A DNA stretch of 64,000 nucleotides from Butyrivibrio sp. INlla21 (lineage in GTDB: Bacteria > Bacillota > Clostridia > Lachnospirales > Lachnospiraceae). The stretch is taken from NCBI RefSeq assembly GCF_900116875.1, contig NZ_FPCC01000006.1:1-64000 (forward strand), given 5' to 3'. Shown piece after piece: positions 31,170 to 40,088 of this stretch. A program made the translations under genes and the position numbers. The notes beneath the pieces are model-generated. The model was not told where the DNA came from, ran no database searches, and saw only the letters and a list, made by a program, of their open reading frames with translations. The stretch's first letter is position 1. Each line of letters starts with the position of its first letter.

Positions 31170-31336
31170 AGTTGATATTTTGTGATCGAATTCACTTCTT
31201 AGGAACAGTAGTATTGCTACTAATTATAGCTTGGGGGCTTTCAAATTTCACCTTGGTAAGAATAAAAATATCAAATTACCATTTAATTCCCGGACACATA
31301 AACGAGACTGAGGTGAATGATGATGAAGAGATGTAG
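31154..31336 (+). CDS. small membrane protein
   Basis: 60 residues with one hydrophobic helix (FLGTVVLLLIIAWGLSNF) and an acidic C-terminal tail. Overlaps both neighbours. Unknown role. Confidence 0.5.
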   Translation: MVEVLELIFCDRIHFLGTVVLLLIIAWGLSNFTLVRIKISNYHLIPGHINETEVNDDEEM

Positions 31337-31517
31337 TAGATGTATGTTTTGTAAAAAGAGTATGATAACAGATTACATCAAAGATGTAGATATCTATAGA
31401 TGCAATATAGACAACGACATAATCTTTAACCCAACAGAAGAAGGAGAGGATTGCGCATGGTTTGAAGCGGTCGTTCAAAAGACAATCTTAAGCAGTCTCC
31501 TAAAATATTTTCTTTAA
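31317..31517 (+). CDS. small Cys-rich protein
   Basis: 66 residues; three successive ATGs make the start uncertain by two residues. CSRCMFCKK, YRCNID and EDCAWFE provide five Cys in a zinc-knuckle-like spacing also seen elsewhere in the element. Confidence 0.5.
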   Translation: MMMKRCSRCMFCKKSMITDYIKDVDIYRCNIDNDIIFNPTEEGEDCAWFEAVVQKTILSSLLKYFL

Positions 31518-31520
31518 CAC

Positions 31521-31549
31521 TTGAAATAATTAACACAGAAAGGTATAAG
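31521..31549 (+). promoter_or_regulatory. element-type promoter with partial spacer operator (copy 5)
   Basis: TTGAAA, 17-nt spacer, TATAAG. The spacer keeps the left half of the shared operator (TTAAC at 31530) but the right half reads CAGAA. Its -10 ends only 2 nt before the ATG at 31552, so the transcript would be leaderless or another start is used. Confidence 0.5.
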
Positions 31550-31551
31550 AC

Positions 31552-32286
31552 ATGGAAGAATGGAGACCTTTGATTTATAGAGGCAAGGTTATTGAAAGAT
31601 TTTTAATATCAAGCAATGGTGAAATAAAAAACAAAAAGACCAAAAAGATTATCAAACAGTTTACCACTCGCAAGGGATACAAGATTGTTGCAACAACCCT
31701 AGGACATACAACCGATAAGCTGACGTTAAGAGTACACAGGGCCGTGGCAGAGACATTTATTTCTAACCCACGTAACCTTCCGGTGGTCAATCACTTGGAC
31801 GGGAATAAGTCAAACAACTGTGTTGAGAACCTAGAGTGGTGTACGAACAAAGAGAATGTACATCATGCGATAGAAAATGGATTGTTGAACCCTTACGTAA
31901 ACAGTAAGAACAAGGCAATAATGTCATTGGAAAACGGCAAGGAATATTTCTCTGTGGGAGAAGCTGGAAGAGAATATGAGCACATGGCACCTTCAGCCGA
32001 AACTGCAAGGAAGAATATCTCGAGAGCGTTGGCAGAAAACGGCACCGCCTACGGTATGACATGGGTTTACATAGACAAAGAGGTAGAAAGACAAGTGCAG
32101 CCAAAAGACTACTTATCACCAAAAGATATAGAAGAAAAACTTAATCTTAGTCACGCAACCGTGTCTAAACTGATCCACACAAAAGGTTTTCCTTTTTATA
32201 GGATTGGAAGAAGCATAAGAGTTAAAGAGGAAGATCTTGAGGCTTTTCTTGACGCTTATAAAGAAAAAACAATACATATAAGTTAA
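31552..32286 (+). CDS. HNH homing endonuclease fused to an excisionase-like HTH domain
   Basis: 244 residues. NUMOD4-like start ([20 protein letters not shown]), HNH core ([45 protein letters not shown]), a NUMOD1-like middle, then residues about 185-240 form a MerR/Xis-type helix-turn-helix: [38 protein letters not shown]. The latter is the usual excisionase/DNA-binding module and the gene converges on the integrase, so the fusion may act in excision as well as cutting. A homing nuclease that invaded an xis gene is a possible origin. Confidence 0.8.
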   Translation: MEEWRPLIYRGKVIERFLISSNGEIKNKKTKKIIKQFTTRKGYKIVATTLGHTTDKLTLRVHRAVAETFISNPRNLPVVNHLDGNKSNNCVENLEWCTNKENVHHAIENGLLNPYVNSKNKAIMSLENGKEYFSVGEAGREYEHMAPSAETARKNISRALAENGTAYGMTWVYIDKEVERQVQPKDYLSPKDIEEKLNLSHATVSKLIHTKGFPFYRIGRSIRVKEEDLEAFLDAYKEKTIHIS

Positions 32287-32309
32287 GGACGACATCTAGT
32301 CGTCCTTTT
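32287..32309. terminator. bidirectional terminator between converging genes
   Basis: GGACGAC, loop ATCTA, GTCGTCC with T-tracts on both strands. It overlaps the last codons of the integrase gene. Confidence 0.85.
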
Positions 32310-33477
32310 CTGTTCTATCTAACAATATCTTTAGATCGTCTGGCGTTGTTCCAATATAAATATCTGCAGTGGTAGATATTTCTTCATGACGTAACAATCT
32401 CGATATAGTAGTTATATCAGCACCCTCTTTTAAAAGGATAGATCCATAACCGTGTCTAAGGTCGTGCACTGAGTAATCTTTTTCTTCAAGTCCTGTGTGT
32501 TTTAGCATCCTTTTTAAAGTGTGTAAGATATGTCTTTTTGTAAGAGGTGTTCCATTGGCAGAAAGAAAGACATAATCGTTTTTCTTATGCTGAGGATACA
32601 TCTCGTTCATTATGTCTATAACGTCTCCGGCTTTTTTCTTGTAAGGGATAGTTGCAGCTGACGCTTCTGATTTCGGATCCTTATTTATATGTTCACGTCC
32701 AATCCTTTGTCCATACTCATCACGGTTCCATATCTGGGTGTACGTTTGAGAAATCGTCACAAGCCTGTTCTTTATATCAATATCACTCCATCTTAAGCCT
32801 GCAGCTTCTCCCTCTCTGAGGCCCGAATACATAATAAAAGCAAGGAGCCTCGCTGCGTTGCCATAAAAATATTTCCCATTTCCGGTTTTTCTAAGTGCTT
32901 CATTATACAATAAGTCTCTTTCTTCAACAGAAGTAAATTGCACTTTTTTCTTTTTAACAGCAACATTACTTTCACTTGGAATGCGTATCTTCTTATAGTT
33001 AACAACCGGAACTAATTCGTAGTGAGCATATTCGTCGTCTGTCAGACACATAGTCAGGACCTGCCACGTCTTTTTAATTGACTCTCGGCTATACTTCTTC
33101 GCAAGTTCTTTCAGGTACTTCTGCAGAACAGTCTTATCAATAGCTGACAACTGCAGATCTGCAAGAGGATAACCGAACAATCTCGTCTGTAATGCTGCCT
33201 CATACCCATCAAAAGTAGTAGACTCAAGGGTAAGCCCTACTTCTAAATATTTCTTTTTATAAAGCCAATCTTTAACGTATTCCCCTACCGTAAGTTTTGA
33301 ATCATATACAACAGTAGTTTCCTTGGCTTTTCTTTCTTTTTCCTTGAGTTTTGCCCGAACTTCCTTCTCGGATTTCCCATAAGTGGCTTTCCCGTCTTTT
33401 CTGTAACAGAAATACAGATATCCATTTACCTTTACCTTACTCCAAGATCCTTCTCCGTTCTTTCTTTTTCCAGCCAT
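32296..33477 (-). CDS. int: tyrosine integrase of the element
   Basis: 393 residues. N-terminal AP2-like arm-binding region (GEGSWSKVKVNGYLYFCYRKDG), SAM-like core-binding domain (LTVGEYVKDWLYKKKY), catalytic domain with SGLREGEAAGLRW, SVHDLRHGYGSILL, ISRLLRHEEISTT and YIGT carrying R, HxxR, H and the nucleophilic Tyr. All expected residues are present. Its 5' end faces the tRNA-Pro fragment 1.6 kb away, the normal int-att layout, except that a TnpB element sits between. Confidence 0.93.
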   Translation of the reverse strand: MAGKRKNGEGSWSKVKVNGYLYFCYRKDGKATYGKSEKEVRAKLKEKERKAKETTVVYDSKLTVGEYVKDWLYKKKYLEVGLTLESTTFDGYEAALQTRLFGYPLADLQLSAIDKTVLQKYLKELAKKYSRESIKKTWQVLTMCLTDDEYAHYELVPVVNYKKIRIPSESNVAVKKKKVQFTSVEERDLLYNEALRKTGNGKYFYGNAARLLAFIMYSGLREGEAAGLRWSDIDIKNRLVTISQTYTQIWNRDEYGQRIGREHINKDPKSEASAATIPYKKKAGDVIDIMNEMYPQHKKNDYVFLSANGTPLTKRHILHTLKRMLKHTGLEEKDYSVHDLRHGYGSILLKEGADITTISRLLRHEEISTTADIYIGTTPDDLKILLDRTEKDD

Positions 33478-33611
33478 ATTACATAAAATCCTTTCAAGAA
33501 AAAATAGGCAGGATTCTCGGTTACTTGTAGCCGAGAGGAATGCCTTAGTATATAGTTTATCTTTTCTCTAAAATATAGTATAATCTATTTTAGAGAAAGG
33601 AACTATTATTT

Positions 33612-34742
33612 ATGGAGTTTGTAAAGACAGCTAAGATACAAATTCATCCGAATAATGATGACATACAGTTATTACTCAATAGCATGAGAGCCTATTCTGA
33701 TGCCTGTACTTTTGTATCTGAATATATCTTTACGACTAAAGACTTAAACCAAGTATCTGTCCAAAAGCATACCTACAACAAACTCCGTGATGAATACAAG
33801 CTCCCATCTCAGATGGCATGTAACGTAGTCCGTACTGTTATCGGGTCTTATAAAACCAATAAGACTAACGGTATGAACTGGATTTTCTGCAAATACAATG
33901 CTCCGCAGATGACCTTATCATGGAACAGAGATTATTCTATAAATAAAGATAAATTCTCTGTTGGTACTCTTAATGGTCGCATTAAATGCAATTACGACAT
34001 TAAGGGGATGGAGCAGTATTTTGACAAGTCTACATATTCATTCGGCACAGCAAAGGTCGTATATAAACATGATAAATTCTTTTTGCATATATCTGTAAAA
34101 ATGAATATATCTGAACTTTCTGATGCTAATGTAACCAATGTTGTTGGTCATGACAGAGGAATAAGGTTTCTTGTGTCATCTTATGGAAGCAATGGTAAAA
34201 CTGCGTTTTATAGCGGCAACATCGTTAAACAGAAACGTGGGCATTACAAAGCACTTCGTAAGCAACTCCAGCAGGTAGGTACTCCATCTTCCCGCAAACG
34301 TATAAAGGCTATCGGTCAACGAGAAAACCGTTGGATACAGGATATTAACCACTGCATCAGTAAGGCACTCGTTGAGTCTAATCCGAAAGGCACTTTACAT
34401 GTTCTGGAAGACTTGTCTGGTATCCGTACCGCTACCGAAGCTGTTAAGGTTCATGACAGATATGTAATGGTATCATGGTCTTACTATGACCTTGAGCAAA
34501 AACTTATGTATAAAGCTCTTGAGCACGGGCAGAAGGTCATTAAAGTAGACCCACGTTACACATCGCAGACATGTCCTAAGTGCGGTCATGTTGAAGCATG
34601 CAACAGAGATAAAGTAAACCATATCTTCTATTGTAAGAACTGCGGTTATAAATCTAATGATGACCGTATAGGAGCTATGAATCTCTACCGTAAGGGAATT
34701 GAGTACCTTGTAGAGTCGCAGTCCAGTATATCTGAATTGTGA
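33612..34742 (+). CDS. tnpB: TnpB RNA-guided nuclease (divergent)
   Basis: 376 residues. RuvC-I is VVGHDRGIRFLVSSYG (usual GIDLG replaced by GHDRG but the Asp kept), RuvC-II LHVLEDLSGIR, zinc finger TCPKCGHVEA...FYCKNCGYKSN, RuvC-III DDRIGAMNLYRKG. Catalytic acids therefore appear intact. It belongs to a TnpB branch different from the one inside iscB. A palindrome lies directly upstream and may control it. Confidence 0.85.
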   Translation: MEFVKTAKIQIHPNNDDIQLLLNSMRAYSDACTFVSEYIFTTKDLNQVSVQKHTYNKLRDEYKLPSQMACNVVRTVIGSYKTNKTNGMNWIFCKYNAPQMTLSWNRDYSINKDKFSVGTLNGRIKCNYDIKGMEQYFDKSTYSFGTAKVVYKHDKFFLHISVKMNISELSDANVTNVVGHDRGIRFLVSSYGSNGKTAFYSGNIVKQKRGHYKALRKQLQQVGTPSSRKRIKAIGQRENRWIQDINHCISKALVESNPKGTLHVLEDLSGIRTATEAVKVHDRYVMVSWSYYDLEQKLMYKALEHGQKVIKVDPRYTSQTCPKCGHVEACNRDKVNHIFYCKNCGYKSNDDRIGAMNLYRKGIEYLVESQSSISEL

Positions 34743-34870
34743 AGGGTGTTGTCAGCCATCCTACGATGTAACGCCACGGAAGCCACACCGATAAAATGCG
34801 GAAGTCGCAGACGTACCGCAGGGCAGTTACAAGCCCGGCAATTTATTGCCGAGTAGTTGACTCACAGATA
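34743..34870 (+). ncRNA. omega-RNA / right end of the second TnpB element
   Basis: The 125 nt after tnpB carry GTGTTGTCAGCCATCC, short helices and the closing hairpin GGCAAT/ATTGCC before GTAGTTGAC. This is the position and form of TnpB omega-RNAs, whose guide is the flanking DNA after the right end (about 34865 onward). Confidence 0.55.
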
Positions 34871-35072
34871 AATACGAGGTTGTAGCGTTCTATTTGTATA
34901 AATCTTCATTTTTATACAAACCAGAATAGATTTTATTATACAAATATATACAATAACCCGCAACAAGGATTTTAAGCAAAGTATTCAAACACCGCATAAA
35001 CACTGAATAAACTATATCTTTTCACATTAGTATTCATTTATTCCGATTATCCTATATAGGCTTTAGGGAGGT

Positions 35073-35104
35073 AGGGGCCGCGTGTTCGAATCACGTCACT
35101 CCGA
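35073..35104 (+). repeat. tRNA-Pro 3' fragment: attachment site border of the element
   Basis: T-arm GCGTG-TTCGAAT-CACGT and acceptor 3' strand CACTCCG with discriminator A, the 3' third of a bacterial tRNA-Pro (5' partner CGGAGTG). The 5' two thirds are missing: upstream sequence is AT-rich and unrelated. An intact tRNA-Pro should stand at the other end of the element, outside this window. Confidence 0.75.
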
Positions 35105-35112
35105 TGTTTTAA

Positions 35113-35140
35113 GGAATCGCATATGCGATTCCTTTTTTTT
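35113..35140 (+). terminator. tRNA-Pro terminator (chromosomal)
   Basis: GGAATCGC, loop ATAT, GCGATTCC and eight T. It belongs to the tRNA whose 3' end precedes it and marks the start of chromosomal sequence. Confidence 0.9.
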
Positions 35141-35242
35141 GCATAAAAACAGCAACAAAAAACTATTAGAACCCCGCGCAAAATGGTATACTTACAATAG
35201 TTGTGTACATTAAAAACATAATAGAAAAGCAGAATAATTATA

Positions 35243-36919
35243 ATGACTGAAATGAAACCTGAAAACTTATTTGGTACAACAGCATATTATGATAAAAACA
35301 GTTCCTGCGAGGAACTCGTACAGCTCATTTCGTGCGGTATTCAGCAGGATGAAAAAGGCATTATTTTTCTGAATGAGAACGGACGTTGTATTTACGCCAA
35401 CAAGCGCGCGTTTACCATGTTCCGTGTTATAGATAATCTTACAATTCTTTACGATACTTTCGATGCGTGGAGGAGGAGCCTCGGCGTTGAGGAAGGAACG
35501 ACATCATGGTGCGAGGTTTATAAGACTTCCAACAAAGAGAGACTGTATCACGTAAGATACAAAGTTCTTAATGATAACGGCAAGATCCTCGGAAGCATGT
35601 ATGTGATCCGGAACGTTTCCGAGTCAATGGACAACGACCTCGGGGAGCAGTACAGACTTACTCATGACGAGCTTACGAGGCTGTATAACAAAGAGGGCTT
35701 TTTCGCCGCGGTAAGGAAACTCCTTGAAGAAGCCGAGCCCGACCGCGCCTACATCATAGTTTATTCCAACATCAAAGATTTCAAGCTGATAAACCAGCTT
35801 TTCGGCCTTAATAAAGGCAACGACATCCTCATAAACGTCGCGGATATGCTTTCGCAGATGGTAAAAGAGGAGGATGTGTACGGAAGGATCAACGGAGACC
35901 AGTTCGCTCTGTGCATGCCCAAGGATCGTTTCGATGAAAAGAAGATCATTGCATCTGTCAAAGAACGCGCCAGCAGGCTTACAAGCAGGACGTATTCCAT
36001 TCATGTTCAGCTTGGTGTGTACGAGATATATGACAGGCGTATGGATGTGTCTTTTATGTGCGACAGAGCCTATATGGCCTGCAAGACCATCAAGAGAGAC
36101 AATGTATGCGAGGTTGCCTGGTACAACGACGACATGCTCATCAATGCTCTCTTGGAAAAAGAAATCCTGTCGAGCTTTGACTTTGCCATCATCAATAAAC
36201 AGTTTGGCATATACCTGCAGCCACAGCATTATTCCGACAGCAGGATATTCGGAGCGGAGGCACTGGCGAGATGGCTTCACCCGGAGAACGGAGTTATTGA
36301 GCCCGAGGTGTTTATAAGCGTTCTTGAAAGAGCGGATCTTATATACAAGCTTGATAAATATATCTGGGAGCTTGCCGCTGCGCAGCTTGCAGAGTGGAAG
36401 GGCACCAAGTGGGAGAAACTCTCTATTTCAGTCAACGTATCGCCCAAGGACATCTATTACCTTGATATCAAAAAAGAGTTTGATGACCTTGTGAAAAAAT
36501 ATGATATCAACCCCGCAAGACTCAATATTGAGATTACGGAGACGGCAGTAACAACCGATGTCAACAAGTGCGCCAAGCTTATCATGGACCTTAGAAAGAG
36601 CGGTTTCCTCGTTGAGATCGACGACTTCGGCAGCGGCTATTCATCACTTAATATGCTAAAAGATATCAACGCCGATGTTCTCAAGATCGATATGGGTTTT
36701 CTTAAAAAGACGGAGGATCATAAGAGAGCCAGGGTAATACTGAACTATACCATAGACATGGCTCATGAGCTTGGAATGGGTGTTATTACGGAAGGCGTAG
36801 AGACCAAAGATCAGCTTGCGTTCCTTGAAGAGATGGGCTGTAAGCTGTTCCAGGGATATTACTTTGATATGCCTATGCCCGTTAAGGATTTTGAAGAGAA
36901 ATACAAGGACGGAGTCTGA
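35243..36919 (+). CDS. PAS / degenerate GGDEF / EAL protein, c-di-GMP phosphodiesterase
   Basis: 558 residues. PAS-like sensor region (GIIFLNENGRCIYANKRAF) at about 33-130, a GGDEF domain whose signature reads RINGDQF near residue 215 (not catalytic), and an EAL domain with FGAEALARW (about 337), SVNVSP, NIEITETA, DDFGSGYSS, LKIDMGF, EGVET and LFQGYYFD. The EAL motifs look complete, so hydrolysis of c-di-GMP is likely while the GGDEF part is regulatory. It may affect the c-di-GMP riboswitch 8 kb downstream. Confidence 0.88.
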   Translation: MTEMKPENLFGTTAYYDKNSSCEELVQLISCGIQQDEKGIIFLNENGRCIYANKRAFTMFRVIDNLTILYDTFDAWRRSLGVEEGTTSWCEVYKTSNKERLYHVRYKVLNDNGKILGSMYVIRNVSESMDNDLGEQYRLTHDELTRLYNKEGFFAAVRKLLEEAEPDRAYIIVYSNIKDFKLINQLFGLNKGNDILINVADMLSQMVKEEDVYGRINGDQFALCMPKDRFDEKKIIASVKERASRLTSRTYSIHVQLGVYEIYDRRMDVSFMCDRAYMACKTIKRDNVCEVAWYNDDMLINALLEKEILSSFDFAIINKQFGIYLQPQHYSDSRIFGAEALARWLHPENGVIEPEVFISVLERADLIYKLDKYIWELAAAQLAEWKGTKWEKLSISVNVSPKDIYYLDIKKEFDDLVKKYDINPARLNIEITETAVTTDVNKCAKLIMDLRKSGFLVEIDDFGSGYSSLNMLKDINADVLKIDMGFLKKTEDHKRARVILNYTIDMAHELGMGVITEGVETKDQLAFLEEMGCKLFQGYYFDMPMPVKDFEEKYKDGV

Positions 36920-36986
36920 TAGTTGATTCAAAGACTATTTTGGTTATAATTGTTTTTGCAAAATTCACTTTTATGGAGGAATTGTT

Positions 36987-37544
36987 ATGAAGGGTAAGTT
37001 TGGAATTAAGGAAGTAGTTGCTTTAGGAATCGGAACAGCTCTTTTTGTTGTTCTCACCAATGCTCAGATTCCGCTTGTGATCGTACCCAATACCGCACTT
37101 CAGGTAAGAATGGCTATTCTTGCATTCTTTTCGGCGGTGTTTGGTCCTTTCGTAGGTGCAGGAATCGGCCTTATCGGACATGCGCTCGGTGATGCGATAT
37201 TCTACGGCTCTGTTTGGTGGAGCTGGGTTTTCCCCGAGGCTATCGTTGGTGCGGCCATCGGCTTCTTTGCCAAGAAGTTTGCAGTGCAGGAGGGCGGCTT
37301 TACAAAGGGTAAGAACATCATTCTCTTTATTCTTGTAAATATAGTGTCCAATGCGGTTGCATGGATTCTCGCAGCACCTGTTTTGGATATCCTGATCTAT
37401 AAAGAACCTGTAAATAAGGTATTTGTTCAGGGTATGTTTGCTTTCTTCGGCAACATTCTCATCATCGGAATACTCGGAACACTTCTTATGGTTGCATATT
37501 CAAGTATTTCCGGTAAATCATCGGATTTAAAGGCGGAGGAATAA
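36987..37544 (+). CDS. ECF transporter S component, UPF0397 family
   Basis: 185 residues, about five or six membrane helices (KEVVALGIGTALFVVLTNAQ, MAILAFFSAVFGPFVGAGIG, FYGSVWWSWVFPEAIVG). These are the UPF0397 signatures. The substrate is not certain. It is followed directly by the ATPase and EcfT genes, giving a complete dedicated ECF transporter. Confidence 0.88.
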   Translation: MKGKFGIKEVVALGIGTALFVVLTNAQIPLVIVPNTALQVRMAILAFFSAVFGPFVGAGIGLIGHALGDAIFYGSVWWSWVFPEAIVGAAIGFFAKKFAVQEGGFTKGKNIILFILVNIVSNAVAWILAAPVLDILIYKEPVNKVFVQGMFAFFGNILIIGILGTLLMVAYSSISGKSSDLKAEE

Positions 37545-37548
37545 TTCA

Positions 37549-39258
37549 TTGGTTGAAAATGCGCCAATTATAGAATTTTCAGACGTTTCCTTTAAGTATC
37601 GCGCTCAGCAGGAACCAACGCTGAAAAACATTAATTTAAAAATCTATCCCGGTGAAAAGATACTGATCGCAGGTCAGTCGGGATCCGGTAAGTCAACATT
37701 GGCACATTGCCTTAATGCTCTTATCCCCTGTTCATATGCGGGGGATATGAGCGGAACACTCCGAGTTTGCGGCGAAGAACCAAACAAACTCGGAGTTTTT
37801 GGCATGTCACAGATAGTCGGAACGGTTCTTCAGGACACGGACGGTCAGTTCATTGCTCTTACCGTTGCGGAGGATCTTGCGTTTGCACTTGAAAATGACA
37901 ATGTTCCGCAGGAGGAGATGTTCCAAAAGGTTGATGAAGTGTCCGAAAAACTTGAGCTTAAGCCGTTTCTCGGTAATGCGCCGGGAGCTCTTTCGGGTGG
38001 ACAGAAGCAGAGAGTGTCCCTTGGCGGAGTTATGGCATGTGACGTCAAGATACTTCTTTTTGATGAACCGCTTGCCAATCTGGACCCTGCTACGGGAAAG
38101 AAAACAATATCCCTTATCGATGACATTATGCATAACGAGGATATGACGGTAGTGATCATCGAGCATCGCTTGGAGGATGTCCTTTACAAGGATGTGGACA
38201 GGGTAATACTGATGGACGGCGGCAGGATTATAGCCGATATGCATCCCGACGAGCTGCTTTGTTCGGATGTTTTGACAGAGAACGGTATCAGAGAACCGCT
38301 ATACATATCTGCGCTTAAGGCGGCCGGAGCAAAGCTTTCTCCGGATACTCACCCTCAGCATATAGAGACTATGGATATTGCTCCTTATAAGGATGCGGTA
38401 AAAAAATGGTATCATGAGGCGAAGTTCCCGGCTTCCGAGAAGAACAGCGAGACACTTCTTGAAGTTTCGCATCTTAAATACAGCTATGACGAATCGAGAC
38501 AGGTTATTGACGATGTCTCTTTTGAAATAAAAAAAGGAGAGATGATATCTCTTGTAGGTAAAAATGGCGCGGGCAAATCAACACTTGCTTCGCTTATCTG
38601 CGGCTTTAACAAGCCTGATGGCGGAGTCATCAAGCTAAGCGGAAAAGACATAGCGGATCTGTCTATCAAGCAGCGCGGCGAAAAGATCGGTTATGTCATG
38701 CAGAGCCCCAATCAGATGATAAGTAAACCTATGATCTTTGATGAGGTCAGTCTGGGACTTGCTTCCAGAGGCGTACCTGAGGATGAGATCAAGGAGAAGG
38801 TTAACGAGATCCTAAAGATATGCGGGCTTTATCCTTTCAGAAACTGGCCTGTTTCAGCTCTTTCTTTTGGGCAAAAAAAGAGAGTGTCAATAGCGTCGAT
38901 CCTTGTTATGGAACCTGAGCTTCTTATTCTCGATGAGCCTACGGCGGGTCAGGATTACAGGCATTATACGGAGATCATGGAGTTTATTCATGATATCAGA
39001 AAGAAGATGCCGATCACGATCATTATGATCACGCACGATATGCATCTGATGCTTGAATATACCGACAGGGCGCTTGTACTTACTGACGGAAAGCTCCTTA
39101 TGAACGCTTCTCCCGCAGAAGTCCTAACCGATAACGATGTTTGCGACAGAGCATATCTTAAGAGAACTTCACTTTATGATCTCTCTGTTAAGTGCGGAAT
39201 AGATGACGCAAGTGAGTTTGCGGCAAGATTTATCGAAGATGAGAGAAGGCGGAAATAA
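37549..39258 (+). CDS. fused double ATPase of an ECF transporter
   Basis: 569 residues from a TTG start behind GGAGGAA. Two ABC domains: first Walker A GQSGSGKST, signature LSGGQKQRVSLGG, Walker B ILLFDEP; second Walker A GKNGAGKST, signature LSFGQKKRVSIAS, Walker B LLILDEPTAG. Energises the S component upstream and EcfT downstream, with which it forms an operon (1-nt overlap with EcfT). Confidence 0.92.
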   Translation: MVENAPIIEFSDVSFKYRAQQEPTLKNINLKIYPGEKILIAGQSGSGKSTLAHCLNALIPCSYAGDMSGTLRVCGEEPNKLGVFGMSQIVGTVLQDTDGQFIALTVAEDLAFALENDNVPQEEMFQKVDEVSEKLELKPFLGNAPGALSGGQKQRVSLGGVMACDVKILLFDEPLANLDPATGKKTISLIDDIMHNEDMTVVIIEHRLEDVLYKDVDRVILMDGGRIIADMHPDELLCSDVLTENGIREPLYISALKAAGAKLSPDTHPQHIETMDIAPYKDAVKKWYHEAKFPASEKNSETLLEVSHLKYSYDESRQVIDDVSFEIKKGEMISLVGKNGAGKSTLASLICGFNKPDGGVIKLSGKDIADLSIKQRGEKIGYVMQSPNQMISKPMIFDEVSLGLASRGVPEDEIKEKVNEILKICGLYPFRNWPVSALSFGQKKRVSIASILVMEPELLILDEPTAGQDYRHYTEIMEFIHDIRKKMPITIIMITHDMHLMLEYTDRALVLTDGKLLMNASPAEVLTDNDVCDRAYLKRTSLYDLSVKCGIDDASEFAARFIEDERRRK

Positions 39259-40085
39259 TGAGTAAGATGATTTCGTATGAAAAAAAGAATACGCCTATCC
39301 ATAAGCTTAGCGGTTTCACCAAGCTTTTGTTTTTTATTTTGTGGTGCCTTACAAGTGCCCTTACTTTTGATACAAGAATGCTTTTGGTGATGATCGTTAT
39401 AGGAGCTGCGATCTATAAGATCGCTGATGTTAAGTGGAAACAGGTAAGCGGCGTTTTTCTGGCCGTTATGTTTTTTATGGTGATCAATCTTGTCTGCATC
39501 TTTTTCTTTTCGCCTTATGAGGGCTGTAAGATTTATAACAGCAGAACCGATATTGTTCATCTTTTTGGAAATTATACTTTGACGTATCAACAGCTCTTTT
39601 ATGAGTTTAATGTATTTATCAAATACTTTACCGTAATTCCCTCGATATTCATTTTCCTTGTGACGACCGATCCGAGCGAACTTGCTTCATCGATGAACGG
39701 AATCGGTGTGCCATATACGATCTCGTATGCGATGGAGATCACACTCAGATATATCCCTGACATTCAGGATGAGTTCCACAAGATCAAAAACGCGCAGGAA
39801 GCGAGAGGAATAGAGATGAGCTCTAAGGGAAGACTTCTTGATAGGATCAAGAACACTGCGGCCATTATCTTTCCGCTTTTGTTCTCGACTATGGAGAGGA
39901 TAGAGGTTGTCAGCAATGCCATGGAGCTTAGAGGTTTCGGAAAAAAGAAAAAAAGAACATGGTACTCACAAAGACCTTTGAAAGCTGCAGATAAGGCGGC
40001 TATAGCCTTTTCTGTCGGATTCTTTGTGCTTACCATGATCGTTACTTACATGGACGGGAATCGCTTCTTTAACCCGTTTGTATAA
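39258..40085 (+). CDS. ECF transporter transmembrane coupling protein EcfT
   Basis: 275 residues. Membrane helices at both ends and EcfT coupling motifs NAQEARGIEMSS and NAMELRGFGKKKKR (the A-R-G signatures that contact the ATPases). Completes the transporter. Confidence 0.9.
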   Translation: MSKMISYEKKNTPIHKLSGFTKLLFFILWCLTSALTFDTRMLLVMIVIGAAIYKIADVKWKQVSGVFLAVMFFMVINLVCIFFFSPYEGCKIYNSRTDIVHLFGNYTLTYQQLFYEFNVFIKYFTVIPSIFIFLVTTDPSELASSMNGIGVPYTISYAMEITLRYIPDIQDEFHKIKNAQEARGIEMSSKGRLLDRIKNTAAIIFPLLFSTMERIEVVSNAMELRGFGKKKKRTWYSQRPLKAADKAAIAFSVGFFVLTMIVTYMDGNRFFNPFV

Positions 40086-40088
40086 AAA

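Larger units (their letters stand above)
33561..34870 (+). mobile_element. TnpB-only IS200/IS605-type element between int and att
   Basis: Left-end palindrome TTCTCTAAAATA/TATTTTAGAGAA (33564-33597), one tnpB gene, and a right end with hairpin GGCAAT/ATTGCC followed by GTAGTTGAC (34839-34864). No tnpA, so it depends on a transposase in trans. Element ends are approximate. Confidence 0.65.
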
